Part shown: piece by piece, positions 1 to 8,713 of the stretch | How the letters are laid out: each line of letters opens with the position of its first letter | Numbering within the stretch: the first letter of the stretch is position 1 | From: DASXHD01 sp036488725 | GTDB taxonomy: Bacteria; Myxococcota_A; Polyangia; Polyangiales; Polyangiaceae | NCBI GenBank assembly: GCA_036488725.1 | Contig: DASXHD010000139.1 | Span: 94,568-158,567, forward strand | Direction of reading: 5' to 3' | Length of the DNA: 64,000 nucleotides | Made by a program: the position numbers and the translations under genes | Notes under the pieces: generated by a model | What the model was told of the DNA's origin: nothing | What the model saw: only the letters and a program-made list of their open reading frames with translations | Database searches by the model: none

Positions 1-463
1 GATCGCCGAGCAGCTCCCAGCCGAGATCTTCGTCGGGCCGATCGAGCCAGCTGAAAAAATGTCCGGGCAGGAACAGCGAGAGCCCGAAGTCGAGGCCGTC
101 GATTTTGAGCGGGCGACCGACCGAGAATCGCGCGCCGAGCAAGAAGCCGCCGGTGTCGGGCACGCCCATCGGCGCGCCGCCTTGTGTCGCCGAGGGCGTC
201 AAAAGATTTTGTCCAGACGCGCTCGTCGCGTGGAGCACCGGGTGCGCGTAGACGCCGCCGACGGTGAGCTCGAGATAACCGCCGTGCTCCCCGAGCGGAG
301 ACAGGCCGGCCGGGTTGTAATACGCGGACGCGTACGAGCCGCCGCGCGCGGCGAACGATCCGCCGAGCGCCATCGCCTCCGGACCGACGCCGAGCGAATC
401 TTCGAAGCCCGCGCGTGCGGGCGCGGCCAAGAGAAAAATCGCGACGGCGAGCGCACGTTTCAT
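1..463 (-). CDS. FadL/OMPP1-like outer membrane protein (partial)
   Basis: This is the N-terminal part of a gene that runs off the left edge; 154 codons are visible. The protein opens with a signal peptide ending near APARA. An AMALGGSFAARGGSYAS...YYNPAGLSP segment follows, which is the signature of FadL/OMPP1 hydrophobic-substrate porins. It probably forms an outer-membrane beta-barrel for hydrophobic compounds. The ATG (463-461) overlaps the stop of the upstream porin in an ATGA arrangement, so the two are translationally coupled. The start follows a purine-rich CGGAGGC. The two adjacent porins look like a duplicated pair. The family is clear from the motif; the substrate is not known. Confidence 0.8.
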   Translation of the reverse strand, partial: MKRALAVAIFLLAAPARAGFEDSLGVGPEAMALGGSFAARGGSYASAYYNPAGLSPLGEHGGYLELTVGGVYAHPVLHATSASGQNLLTPSATQGGAPMGVPDTGGFLLGARFSVGRPLKIDGLDFGLSLFLPGHFFSWLDRPDEDLGWELLGD

Positions 464-1758
464 CGGCGGCCTCCGATGAAGATCGTCGCGGTCACGCCGC
501 CCTCGACGAGAAATGCCTGCGAGCGAAAACCCGGGTAGCCCATGTTGTCGATCTGCGTGCCGGCGAGCTGCGGATCTGCGTCGGGGAGCGTGCTCGCGTC
601 CTTCGTCGCGCTCTCGACGCTCTCGGCGCGCACCCGAACGTGCGCGTCGATCGCGAACGGCAGCTTCGCCAGCGCACGAAAATCGAAACCGGCGCCGAGC
701 GCCGCGATGATCGCGTTGCCTCCGAGATAATTCGTTTCGCCGGTCTGCTCCGGAATCGGCGAAGGCTCGAATGACAACCCACCACGCAACGCGACGCCCT
801 TCGGCAGCGCGATCTCGACGCCGCTCGAAACCGAAACCGTGTCGTGAAACGCGATCGCCGGCGGAAGCGCTTGATCGAATCCATCGTGGAATTGCGACCA
901 TCCCTGCCACGCGACGTCGAGCGAGAGCGAGATCCGTTTCGACGGATAAAAAGCCGTTCCGACGACGACCGTCGACGGATCCCACATTTGATAAAAGTTG
1001 AACGGCCCGGCCGCCGAGATGCCGGCCGCCGTGGTCGTCTGCTGGCCGCTCGCGCGCGAAATCTGAGCGTCGCGCCAGACGAGCGAGACGGCGAGCCAGT
1101 CGAACGGCTCGGCGCGCAGGCCGAGGTACGAGCTCACTTGGGTGTCGAGCGTCGTGTCGATGCGGACCTGCACGTTGCCGTTCACGTTCGGTGCGCGGCC
1201 CGCTTCGTACGTGATGAGCGCAGGCTCGACGAGCGACGGCGTGAACGCGAAGCCGGCGCCGATCTCGACGCGCGGAAGCACTTTCACGCCGAGCGCGAAC
1301 GCGCCCGCGAGCCGGTCCGGGCGGCTGTCGTACGTCGGCGCGATCGGTTGATCGGCGCGCACCGGAATGTCGAGATGAAGGAGGTACTGCGCCGGCATGT
1401 CGAGTGCGAAGCCCACGCCGATGCGATGCGCCCACGCGGGGCCGGGGAGGGGAGTCGCCGCCGCGAGATAAAATCCGCCGAAGCCGCGACTTCGATCTTG
1501 CGACGCGGGATCGCCGGCGCGCTGCATCCACTGCGAGACGTAATCGGCGTGACCGCCGAAGAGAAACGATGCTTCCTTGAGGTCCGCGAGGCCCGCCGGG
1601 TTGAGCAGCGTCGTGCCGGGATCTCCCGGGCGCGCGGTGACCGCGTCGCCGAGCGCTGCCACGCGCGACGTTTCGCCGAACGCGGCGCCCGCAGCGGCGC
1701 GCGCGCTCGAAGGCGCGAGGACGATGGCTGCGATCGAGAGCGCGGCTCGGGCACGCAT
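460..1758 (-). CDS. FadL/OMPP1-like outer membrane beta-barrel protein
   Basis: A 432-residue protein with a signal peptide (MRARAALSIAAIV...SSARA). The motif RVAALGDAVTARPGDPGTTL and then LLNPAGLAD match the OMPP1/FadL/TodX family. Alternating amphipathic strands follow, and the C-terminus ends TATIFIGGRR. FadL proteins carry long-chain fatty acids or other hydrophobic molecules across the outer membrane. The chosen ATG (1758-1756) overlaps the stop of the upstream lipoprotein gene (TGATG), and its own stop overlaps the next porin (ATGA), giving a three-gene operon. An in-frame extension to 2379 was rejected because its translation is Arg-rich and antisense to the lipoprotein gene. The substrate cannot be predicted. 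Confidence 0.82.
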   Translation of the reverse strand: MRARAALSIAAIVLAPSSARAAAGAAFGETSRVAALGDAVTARPGDPGTTLLNPAGLADLKEASFLFGGHADYVSQWMQRAGDPASQDRSRGFGGFYLAAATPLPGPAWAHRIGVGFALDMPAQYLLHLDIPVRADQPIAPTYDSRPDRLAGAFALGVKVLPRVEIGAGFAFTPSLVEPALITYEAGRAPNVNGNVQVRIDTTLDTQVSSYLGLRAEPFDWLAVSLVWRDAQISRASGQQTTTAAGISAAGPFNFYQMWDPSTVVVGTAFYPSKRISLSLDVAWQGWSQFHDGFDQALPPAIAFHDTVSVSSGVEIALPKGVALRGGLSFEPSPIPEQTGETNYLGGNAIIAALGAGFDFRALAKLPFAIDAHVRVRAESVESATKDASTLPDADPQLAGTQIDNMGYPGFRSQAFLVEGGVTATIFIGGRR

Positions 1759-2279
1759 CAGTTCGCCTTCGGCAGCGGGCACGCGCCCGCGTCGTCCAGC
1801 GCGGTGATCGAAATCGTTCGGCGCGCGGTGAGCGTTCCGCCCGCGTCGCTCGTGACGACGAGCGTGACGTCGACCGGGCGATCGCCGGCGATCGCGAGGA
1901 TCACGTCGCTCCCCGCGACGTCGCCGAGCGCGTCGACCGAGCCCGGATCGATCAACACGTCGCAATCGCTCGCCGCTTGTCCCCCGAGGGTCGTCCAATC
2001 GCCGGGGCTCGCCGGAATGCCCGTGCAAACCGCGCCGGAGAACGACCACGCGAAATGAATCGCGCCAGCGTCCGGAGCCGGCGGCGAGTAAACGAGCGTG
2101 AGCACCGGCGAGCTCCCTTGCGAGTCGAGGTGAATCGACGTCGCGAAGTGATCGCCCGCGCACACGCTGCTCGGCGTCGCGTTCATGATCGCGGCCGGAA
2201 CGCTCGAGGGCGGGCCGCTGCACGCGCCGGCGCACACGATGCACGCGATCCGCGCGAGCCTCCCGTTCACGACGCGCAT
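1758..2279 (-). CDS. Secreted lipoprotein of unknown function
   Basis: A 173-residue protein starting MRVVNGRLARIACIVC, with a lipobox around CAGAC (Cys about 20), so a lipidated envelope protein is likely. The rest is beta-rich with Ig-like spacing. Two Cys residues follow in the mature part (SVCAGDH and GAVCTG). It is the first gene of an operon with two FadL-like porins and overlaps the next gene by TGATG. It may be an accessory to those porins, an idea that rests only on linkage. Only 45 bp separate it from the divergent gene at 2325, so both promoters must lie in or very near that gap. No named domain is recognised. Confidence 0.72.
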   Translation of the reverse strand: MRVVNGRLARIACIVCAGACSGPPSSVPAAIMNATPSSVCAGDHFATSIHLDSQGSSPVLTLVYSPPAPDAGAIHFAWSFSGAVCTGIPASPGDWTTLGGQAASDCDVLIDPGSVDALGDVAGSDVILAIAGDRPVDVTLVVTSDAGGTLTARRTISITALDDAGACPLPKAN

Positions 2280-2324
2280 CTTCACCCCTTGGCGCGCTCG
2301 CGTGCAAGCGCCTATGTGTCGTCG

Positions 2325-3203
2325 ATGACCGACTGGATCGCCGCGCCGCCGCCGCCCGCCACCGAGCCCGCGCGCGCACGCGTGCATCTTCGTTACGAGG
2401 ACGTCAGCCAAGACGGACGGCTCTTGCTCGAATTGATGCCGAACGCGCTCGGCGCTGCGGTGTGGTCGGCGCAGCTCTCGGGCGACTCGTTCGCGATGAA
2501 GTGCATGGCGACCGGCGTCGTGCCGATCCTCACGCGTTTCGTGATCGAAGGCGAGCCCGGTCCGTTCGGCATCGCGACGCCGCTCTCGGTGCTCGGACGT
2601 TTTTCGCTCGCGCAGACGGCCGGCGAGCGCGTCTTCCTCAACATGTGGGCCGAGCTCTCGGGACCGATCGGGCGCACGTATCCGCCGCAGCCCGACGACG
2701 CCGGAAGGATCGCGCCGGCCGGCCGAATTTTCGGCGAGCACGTCTTCACGCGTCTCTTCGCGCCGCCGGGGGAGCGCCGCGTTCGAAAATTGGACGTCGA
2801 GGGCGCGCCCGCGTCGTTCGCGTCGTACGTCGCGCCATCGTTCGCGACGCGCTTCGAGCTCCCACCGGGCGCGCGGGTCCTCGGCGAGCTCGCGCCCGAC
2901 GAAGCGCCCGTCGTCTTCGGGCTCGTTCACACCGACAGCAACCACCACGTGAACTCGCTCGTCTACTTGCGTCTCTTCGAAGAGGCCGCGCTGCGCCGCT
3001 TCGCGTCGATCGGCCGCGGCGATCGCGTGCTCGCCCGCAAGCTCGAGATCGCTTACCGAAAGCCTTGTTTTGCGGGCGATCGCATGCGCGTGCACGTGCA
3101 TCCCATCGAGCACCACGCGATGCTCGGCGCGGTCTGCGCGATCGCGCCCGAAGGCTCGCCGGCGAGCGACGCTCACGCCGTCGCGCGTCTCGTGTTCGCG
3201 TGA
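2325..3203 (+). CDS. Double hot-dog thioesterase-like protein
   Basis: A 292-residue protein. The C-terminal half has the segment HTDSNHHVNSLVYLRLFEEA, which matches the D/N-x-HVN-x3-Y motif of acyl-ACP thioesterases and 4-hydroxybenzoyl-CoA-thioesterase-like hot-dog enzymes. The N-terminal half is long enough for a second hot-dog unit, as in FatA-type thioesterases. The expected reaction is hydrolysis of an acyl thioester; the substrate is unknown. The ATG at 2325 was chosen because upstream in-frame sequence is antisense to the lipoprotein gene and Arg-rich. Its stop TGA abuts the stop of the convergent channel gene (TGATCA at 3201-3206). Confidence 0.65.
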   Translation: MTDWIAAPPPPATEPARARVHLRYEDVSQDGRLLLELMPNALGAAVWSAQLSGDSFAMKCMATGVVPILTRFVIEGEPGPFGIATPLSVLGRFSLAQTAGERVFLNMWAELSGPIGRTYPPQPDDAGRIAPAGRIFGEHVFTRLFAPPGERRVRKLDVEGAPASFASYVAPSFATRFELPPGARVLGELAPDEAPVVFGLVHTDSNHHVNSLVYLRLFEEAALRRFASIGRGDRVLARKLEIAYRKPCFAGDRMRVHVHPIEHHAMLGAVCAIAPEGSPASDAHAVARLVFA

Positions 3204-4091
3204 TCAGCTGCGCGGATACGGAAAATCCGACGTGGGCTCGGTGGCGACGACGCCGTCGAATTGGGAGACGTCGAGCTGCAGGCGCCCGTCGGGCCGCTCG
3301 CTGAGCACGTCGGCGAGGCGCGCGCCCCAGACGATGTCGGCGAGCAAGTAGCGCGTGCGGCCGTGCACCGGCTGGAGCGACGTGTCGTCGGTTCCGACGA
3401 CGCTCACCATGAGCTCGATTTCTTCGCGCTCCCACGACTCGGGCGTCGCGCCGCGGAGCGGGCTTTTTTCGTCGATGGGATGCATGACGGTCCACGACCG
3501 CGCGAGCGCTTGCGTGCTCTCGCGCGCGAGCACGAGATCGCCGAGCCGATAAAACGTGACGCCCTCGTGCGTTTTTTCGGTGCGGATGAGCGACGCGCGC
3601 ACGCGCGCTTCGAAGACGGTGCTCGCGCGGTCGTTGCCGACGCGAAACGAGAGCGTCGGCACGCCGTTCATCAAGCCGATGACGGCTTTGTCCGAAAAAA
3701 CGAGCTGCCCGGTGGACTGCGAGAACCGCGCGAAGACGATGCCGGTCACCAGTGCGGTCACGATGATGGAGACGATCGACTCGATCGTGACGACCGCGTG
3801 CGTCGCGGTCGCCGTCGGGTACATCGCGCCGTACCCGATGGTGCCCATCGTCTCGACGCTGAAGAAAAACGCATCGCGGAACGAGCCGGGGGCCGCGCCG
3901 CTGACGCCGCCGAGAAGCGTGTAGATTACAGCAAATACGAGGTTCACGCACACGATGAGCCCCGCGATGAGCGCGAGCAGCCAGCCCCAGCGCATCCGAA
4001 GGACGGAGTGGTACGCGTCGCGCAGCGGGTGGGGACGCGTGTTGACGACGATGACGTCGTCGTCGCTCGTGAAGGCGCGTCCGCGTCGCAC
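3204..4091 (-). CDS. KirBac-type inward rectifier potassium channel
   Basis: A 295-residue protein with the layout of bacterial inward-rectifier channels: a cytoplasmic N-terminus, TM1 at about residues 37-59, a pore helix, the selectivity filter TIGYG (84-88), TM2 at about 98-120, and a C-terminal immunoglobulin-like cytoplasmic domain (about 125-290). TIGYG is the canonical K+ filter. The start is GTG (4091-4089); no better ATG lies upstream in frame. It sits alone, convergent with the hot-dog gene and divergent from the metallophosphoesterase with 30 bp between starts. One copy of the TGYA-N3-TRCA palindrome (3920-3930) lies inside TM1 coding sequence. Confidence 0.92.
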   Translation of the reverse strand: MRRGRAFTSDDDVIVVNTRPHPLRDAYHSVLRMRWGWLLALIAGLIVCVNLVFAVIYTLLGGVSGAAPGSFRDAFFFSVETMGTIGYGAMYPTATATHAVVTIESIVSIIVTALVTGIVFARFSQSTGQLVFSDKAVIGLMNGVPTLSFRVGNDRASTVFEARVRASLIRTEKTHEGVTFYRLGDLVLARESTQALARSWTVMHPIDEKSPLRGATPESWEREEIELMVSVVGTDDTSLQPVHGRTRYLLADIVWGARLADVLSERPDGRLQLDVSQFDGVVATEPTSDFPYPRS

Positions 4092-4121
4092 GCGCGCAGC
4101 CTACCATGCGATGATGGCGCG

Positions 4122-4775
4122 ATGCGCATCGTCGCCGTCGCCGACACGCACCTCTTTCACGACGAGCTCGTCGTGCCCGACGGCGACGTCTTCGTGCACG
4201 CGGGCGACCTGTGCCGCGGCGGAAGTCTCGAAGAGCTCGGGCAAGCGGTGGATTGGATCCGGGGCCTCCCGCACCGGACGAAAGTGATCGTCGCGGGCAA
4301 TCACGACTTCGCGTTCGTCGAGCATGCGGCCGAAGCGCGCGCGCTCGTCGGCGACTTCGTTTATCTCGAGGACTCGGGCGCGGCCGTCGACGGCGTCTCG
4401 TTTTGGGGGAGCCCGTGGCAGCCGGCGTACAACGATTGGGCCTTCAACCTGCCGCGCGGCGCCGCGCTCGCCGAAAAATGGGCGCTCGTGCCCGACGGGA
4501 CGGACGTCCTCATCACGCACGGCCCGCCGATGGGGATCGGCGATCGGGGCCCGGTCGCGGGCCGTTTGGGATGCGAGGACCTCCTCGCGCGGGTCCAGGC
4601 GGTGCGGCCGAAAGCGCATTTCTTCGGGCACATTCATCAGGACGGCGGCGTTTGGCGGCACGGCGAGACCCTCTTCGTGAACGCGACGACCTGGGAGTGC
4701 GAGCGTCAGCCGACGGTCATCGACTTGGACGCGCGCGGCGCCCGCGAAATCGTCGTGCCGCCGGCCCACCGATAA
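4122..4775 (+). CDS. Calcineurin-like metallophosphoesterase
   Basis: A 217-residue single-domain phosphoesterase. All metal-binding motifs are visible: DTH (D8, H10), GD (D29), GNHD (60-62), THGPP (H133) and GHIH (H170, H172). This family cleaves phosphomono- or diesters with a two-metal centre. The short length and the KxHFFGHIHQ ending resemble the small UPF0046/MPPED-like group, cytosolic enzymes of uncertain substrate. The ATG at 4122 puts the first catalytic Asp at residue 8, as is usual; earlier in-frame sequence is antisense to the channel gene. A 59-bp gap separates it from the next gene. Confidence 0.9.
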   Translation: MRIVAVADTHLFHDELVVPDGDVFVHAGDLCRGGSLEELGQAVDWIRGLPHRTKVIVAGNHDFAFVEHAAEARALVGDFVYLEDSGAAVDGVSFWGSPWQPAYNDWAFNLPRGAALAEKWALVPDGTDVLITHGPPMGIGDRGPVAGRLGCEDLLARVQAVRPKAHFFGHIHQDGGVWRHGETLFVNATTWECERQPTVIDLDARGAREIVVPPAHR

Positions 4776-4787
4776 ATTGCAGCGAGA

Positions 4788-4816
4788 TTGACACCCAAAG
4801 GCCGACATTGGATCGT
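4788..4816 (+). promoter_or_regulatory. Possible sigma-70-type promoter upstream of the MshEN/HEAT gene
   Basis: A perfect TTGACA (4788-4793) lies in the short gap before the gene at 4835. At 17-bp spacing the -10 would be GATCGT (4811-4816), which matches TATAAT poorly. The placement, about 20 bp before the start codon, is sensible. The weak -10 keeps this tentative. Confidence 0.3.
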
Positions 4817-4834
4817 GGCGCTGGGTCCCCACGC

Positions 4835-7660
4835 ATGTCGCTGAGCTCACTCATCGTCCAGCGCGAGATCGCGACGATCCGCCAGGTCGAAGAAGCGCTC
4901 GCGCGGCAGGTGCTCTACGGCGGCGATCTCGCGACCAACTTGCTCGAGGTGGCGGCAGTCGAAGAGTGGCGCGTCGCGGTGACGTTCGCCGATTCGTTCG
5001 GCGTGGCCGCGGCGCCGCCGGGGGCGCTCGCGATCGCCAAGCCCGAGACGCTCGCGCTCTTGCCGAGCGAGGTGGCGGCGCGACGTGGCATCGTCCCCCT
5101 CTCGGGCGACGCGCAGCGGCTGATCGTCGCGACCGCCGAGCCGCTTCGCAAAGAAGACGTCGACGAGATCGCGTCGTCGCTTCGCGTTCGGCTCGACCCG
5201 CGCATCGCGCTCGAGGCGCGCGTGCGCGAGGGCCTTCAACGCGCGTACGGCATTCCGCTCGAGCGTCGCATCGAGCGTCTGCTCGGAAAGCTCGGCAAGC
5301 AAGCCGATGGGACGCCGCCGTCCGCTCGCGTTCCGAGCAACCCACCGCGTTCGCCGTCGGTTCCGCCGTTCAAGCTGAGCCCATCGTACGGGACCTCGTC
5401 GGGCCGTCCGCCGCCGCCGCCCGAGTCCGATTCGCTGCCCGAGCTCACGCCGGACGCGCAACCAGTCTCGCCCGCGCCGCCTCCGCCGCCGAGCCGTCCG
5501 CGTCACATCACCGCGGCCGGATTTCCCGCGCCCGCGCCGACGCTCGACGTGCTCCCGCCCGAAGCTCCCGCGCCGCCGGTGACCGTGCCCACGCCCAAAG
5601 GGCACGCGACCGGCGCTTGGGCGGAGACCAAGCCGACGTTCGTCAAACCGACGAGCAACTCGGTTCCGCCCGCGCGCCGCCGACGCGGGCCGCTCACCGC
5701 GGCGATCGCCGCCGAGGAGCTGAAAGGCGCAGGCGACCGAAACGCGCTCCTCGATTTGTTCTTCGAGTTCGCGCGGCAATTTTTCGACTACGCGGCGCTC
5801 TTCATCGCGCACGGCGAGATCGCCGAGGGGCGCGACGCGTCCGGCGAGGGCGCACCGCGCGAGCGCGTCGTCGGCATCGGCGTTCCGCTCGACATGCCGA
5901 GCATCCTGCAAGCGGCGCGCGAGAGAAAAGAACCGGTCGTCATGCGGCCGAGCCCCGACGGCGTCGACGGGATTTTGATTTCGGATCTGCGGCGCCCGGC
6001 GTCGGTCGAGGCTGCGGTCATTCCGGTGCTCGTGCGCGGGCGGCCGGTCGCGCTCCTCTACGGAGACGCGACGAGCGGCGTGGATCGCGACGCGCTCGAC
6101 GAGGTCGCGCGTTTCGCCGCGGCGGTCGGCCAAGGTTTCGAACGGCTCATCGTGCGGAAGAAGCTCGCCGGGTTCAGCGGCGGCGCGCCCGACAGCACCG
6201 CCGGCAAAGTGGACGCGCGCTCACTCGCGGTCGCGAAGAAAGCGGCGAGCGCCTCCGAAAAGATCGAACGCGCCGGCGCACTCGGCCGCGCGCTCTTCGA
6301 GGAGCCGTCGCAGCAAGAGCCGGAGGCCGAGCCGCGAGACAAGAAGCGCACCGATCCGGAGACGCCCGCGGCGCGCGGATCGATCCCGCCCGTTCTCTCC
6401 GCGCCGCCGTCGGCGCCTCCGCCGCAGATGGATCGCATGCCGGCGACCGAAGCGGGCCGCGCGCGCGCGCGCTCGAGCCGCCCGCCGCCGCCGCAAGCCG
6501 CCGCCGTTCGCATTCCCGCGGGGCCTCCCATCCCGCGCGAAGAGCCCGAGTCGCAGCCGGTGCTCGAAGTGCGCGAGCCGTCCGCGGAGCTCGAGGCCGC
6601 CGCGCTCGACGACGCCGAGGCCGCCGCGGTGCTCCAAGAAATCAGCACCGCCGAAGAGTCGCTCGCCGAGGACGGCGAAGAGGTCTTGCTCGACGTCGTG
6701 CCGCCCGCGCCCGAGTCGGAGCAAGCCGTTTCGGTCGGCCCGCATCGGCCGCCGCCTGCGCACAGCGAAAAAGCGTTGCCGTCGATCATCGTCGACATCG
6801 AAGGCGAGCTCGCCGCGCTCGTCGATCGCGTGCTCGGGGGCGCAGACGACGGGCAGTCGGAGGCCGAGCTCCTCCGCCAAGGCGCGAGCGCGATGCCCGC
6901 GATCATGGCGCGCTTCCCCGGGCCGCTCGCGCGTTCGCGCGCCGACATTCGCGAGCCCCTCCCGCGCGCGTCCGAGTGCGGGCCGCTCCTTCGTCTCATC
7001 GCGCGTCAACGCAAGGTCGCGCTCGCGTACGTGCTCGAAGAGGTCGGCTCGCCGGACGTGTCGCGCCGTTTTTGGGCGACGTATTTGCTCGCGGAGCTGC
7101 CGTACGCCGAGGGCGCGCGTCTGCTCGTGCCGCGTCTCTTCGATCCGGATCCGAAAGTCCGTCTCGTCGCGCGCGCCGCCGCTCGCGCGATGGCCGAGAC
7201 CGCGCACGACGCGCTCCTCGCCGAAATCGCGCGCATCGTGCGCGAGCCTTCGACGTCGCGCACCGCGCGCCTCGGTCTGCTCGAAGCCCTCGGCGACATG
7301 CGCGAGCCCAAAGCGGTCGCGCTGCTCGTCGGTCACCTCAGCGACGAAGACGCCGAGATCGCGACCGTCGCGCGCCGCGCGCTCATCGCGATCACGCGGC
7401 AAGACTTCGCGCTCGACACGCGCAAATGGCTCGCCTGGTGGGGACAAAATTCCAGCCGCCACCGAATCGAGTGGTTGATTGACGCGCTCGAGGCGGAAAC
7501 GCCTGGGATTCGCCGTGCCGCGGGCGACGAGCTGAAGACCCTGACGCAGGAGACGTTCGGGTACTATGATGACCTTCCGAAACGCGAGCGCGAGCGCGCC
7601 CAGCAGCGTTTCCGCGATTGGTGGGCATCGGAAGGCAGGGCGCGCTTCGTTCGTTCGTAA
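4835..7660 (+). CDS. MshEN / GAF-like / HEAT-repeat scaffold protein
   Basis: A 941-residue cytosolic protein with three folded parts. Residues about 1-150 resemble the MshEN (type II secretion ATPase N-terminal) domain, which in some ATPases binds c-di-GMP; the pattern LPSEVAARRGIVPLSGDAQRL and the closing LQRAYG fit it. After a long Pro/Ser linker, about 300-420 looks like a GAF-type domain. A second low-complexity linker (about 430-650) leads to HEAT-type helical repeats (about 720-910; for example ALGDMREPKAVALLVGHLSD). No Walker A/B ATPase is present, so this is not a secretion motor. It may sense a ligand and bind partners, possibly in motility or secretion; that role is inferred. Confidence 0.7.
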   Translation: MSLSSLIVQREIATIRQVEEALARQVLYGGDLATNLLEVAAVEEWRVAVTFADSFGVAAAPPGALAIAKPETLALLPSEVAARRGIVPLSGDAQRLIVATAEPLRKEDVDEIASSLRVRLDPRIALEARVREGLQRAYGIPLERRIERLLGKLGKQADGTPPSARVPSNPPRSPSVPPFKLSPSYGTSSGRPPPPPESDSLPELTPDAQPVSPAPPPPPSRPRHITAAGFPAPAPTLDVLPPEAPAPPVTVPTPKGHATGAWAETKPTFVKPTSNSVPPARRRRGPLTAAIAAEELKGAGDRNALLDLFFEFARQFFDYAALFIAHGEIAEGRDASGEGAPRERVVGIGVPLDMPSILQAARERKEPVVMRPSPDGVDGILISDLRRPASVEAAVIPVLVRGRPVALLYGDATSGVDRDALDEVARFAAAVGQGFERLIVRKKLAGFSGGAPDSTAGKVDARSLAVAKKAASASEKIERAGALGRALFEEPSQQEPEAEPRDKKRTDPETPAARGSIPPVLSAPPSAPPPQMDRMPATEAGRARARSSRPPPPQAAAVRIPAGPPIPREEPESQPVLEVREPSAELEAAALDDAEAAAVLQEISTAEESLAEDGEEVLLDVVPPAPESEQAVSVGPHRPPPAHSEKALPSIIVDIEGELAALVDRVLGGADDGQSEAELLRQGASAMPAIMARFPGPLARSRADIREPLPRASECGPLLRLIARQRKVALAYVLEEVGSPDVSRRFWATYLLAELPYAEGARLLVPRLFDPDPKVRLVARAAARAMAETAHDALLAEIARIVREPSTSRTARLGLLEALGDMREPKAVALLVGHLSDEDAEIATVARRALIAITRQDFALDTRKWLAWWGQNSSRHRIEWLIDALEAETPGIRRAAGDELKTLTQETFGYYDDLPKRERERAQQRFRDWWASEGRARFVRS

Positions 7661-7667
7661 GACAACC

Positions 7668-8309
7668 ATGCGCATCACCCCCCTCCTCGCTGTCGCGTTC
7701 GCGCTCGTCGCGATCGACGTGCGCGCCGACGAAACGGACGCGGTCGCGCGTCTCGAGGCCGCGGGCGGAAGCGTGAGTTGGAATTACGTCCCGCGCGGCC
7801 GCAGCGAACGGTTCGGTCACGCCGAAGCGCTCGCGCTCGCGCCGACGATCTACGTGCGCGATCAAGCGACCGACTTCGTGCACTACAAAGACATGTCGAA
7901 CGGGCGCATCCGCACTTCGCGTCTCGTCGACAAACGTCCGGGCTCGACCGACGTTTATCTGCAGGTCCCCGTGCTCCACGGCATGCTCACGCTCTGGCAA
8001 GTGCTCCGCTTCGGCGACGTGCACCGCGCGGCCGACGGGACCGAGACGATGACCGGCAAGCTGGTCCGCGGCAACGTCCACGCGGCGGAGATGACGTTCA
8101 CGATTCGTCCGGCGGGGCAGGGGCGATCGATCGTGACGGTCGACATGATGCTCGAGCCCGGCTTCGCAGCGCCGCAGTCGATGGTCGACGCCGAGCTCCG
8201 CGACGCAGCTCGGAGCGCCGCCCGCGCGCTCGCGTCGCACGCCGAGCAAAAATACGTGGCGTCGCTCCCGCCTGCGCAAAACGGGACGGCGGTCGCAGAG
8301 TCGCATTGA
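7668..8309 (+). CDS. START/SRPBCC-like exported protein
   Basis: A 213-residue protein with a signal peptide (MRITPLLAVAFALVAIDVRA) and a mature part resembling bacterial START/polyketide-cyclase-like (SRPBCC) domains: STDVYLQVPVLHG, TMTGKLVRGNVHAAEMTF, and an amphipathic C-terminal helix (ELRDAARSAARALASHAEQ). Such domains bind lipids or other hydrophobic ligands. The protein is predicted periplasmic. The ATG lies 7 bp after the preceding stop, and its own stop overlaps the RpiB-type gene (TGATG), so it is in an operon with both neighbours. The ligand is unknown. Confidence 0.62.
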   Translation: MRITPLLAVAFALVAIDVRADETDAVARLEAAGGSVSWNYVPRGRSERFGHAEALALAPTIYVRDQATDFVHYKDMSNGRIRTSRLVDKRPGSTDVYLQVPVLHGMLTLWQVLRFGDVHRAADGTETMTGKLVRGNVHAAEMTFTIRPAGQGRSIVTVDMMLEPGFAAPQSMVDAELRDAARSAARALASHAEQKYVASLPPAQNGTAVAESH

Positions 8310-8713
8310 TGAGATTCGTCGTCGGGGCCGACGAGGATCGACCGGTCGTCGCGTTCGTCGCCGCGCGTCTTCGTGAAAAGAACCACGACGTGCGCGTCCT
8401 CCCGGTGGCGGCGTGGGCGCGTGTCGCGCTCGACGTCGCCGAGGCCGTCGCCCGCGGCGAGGCGGATCAAGGCGTCGTCTGCTGCTGGACGGGCACGGGC
8501 GTCACCATCGCGGCCAACAAAGTTCCCGGCGCGCGATGCGCGCTTTGTGGCGACGCGCAAACCGCTGCGGGCGCGCGCAAATGGAACGACGCGAACGTCC
8601 TCGCGCTCAGTCTTCGGACGCTCAGCGAGCCGGTCGCGAGCGAGATCGTCGACGCGTGGCTCGCCGAAAAGTACGCGGGCACCGAGGACGAGTCGCTCGG
8701 ATTGATTCGATGA
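8309..8713 (+). CDS. rpiB: RpiB/LacAB-family sugar-phosphate isomerase
   Basis: A 134-residue protein matching ribose-5-phosphate isomerase B along its length: GADEDRPV near the start, GTGVTIAANKVPGARCALC in the middle, then KWNDANVLALSLRT. The family interconverts ribose-5-phosphate and ribulose-5-phosphate, or related aldose/ketose phosphates. The catalytic Cys and the following Thr are kept in VVCCWTGTG, but the residue between them, usually Gly (CGTG), is Trp, and the substrate pocket may differ. The standard RpiB Asp/His residues near the N-terminus are also altered (GADEDR for the usual G.DHAG). The start overlaps the upstream stop. Confidence 0.85.
   Translation: MRFVVGADEDRPVVAFVAARLREKNHDVRVLPVAAWARVALDVAEAVARGEADQGVVCCWTGTGVTIAANKVPGARCALCGDAQTAAGARKWNDANVLALSLRTLSEPVASEIVDAWLAEKYAGTEDESLGLIR

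Noticed and set aside
4966..7482. Very long open frame (over 800 codons) inside the MshEN/HEAT gene in another frame
   Set aside because: Arg- and Ala-rich low-complexity translation typical of a shifted frame in high-GC DNA; the other frame has clear domains.
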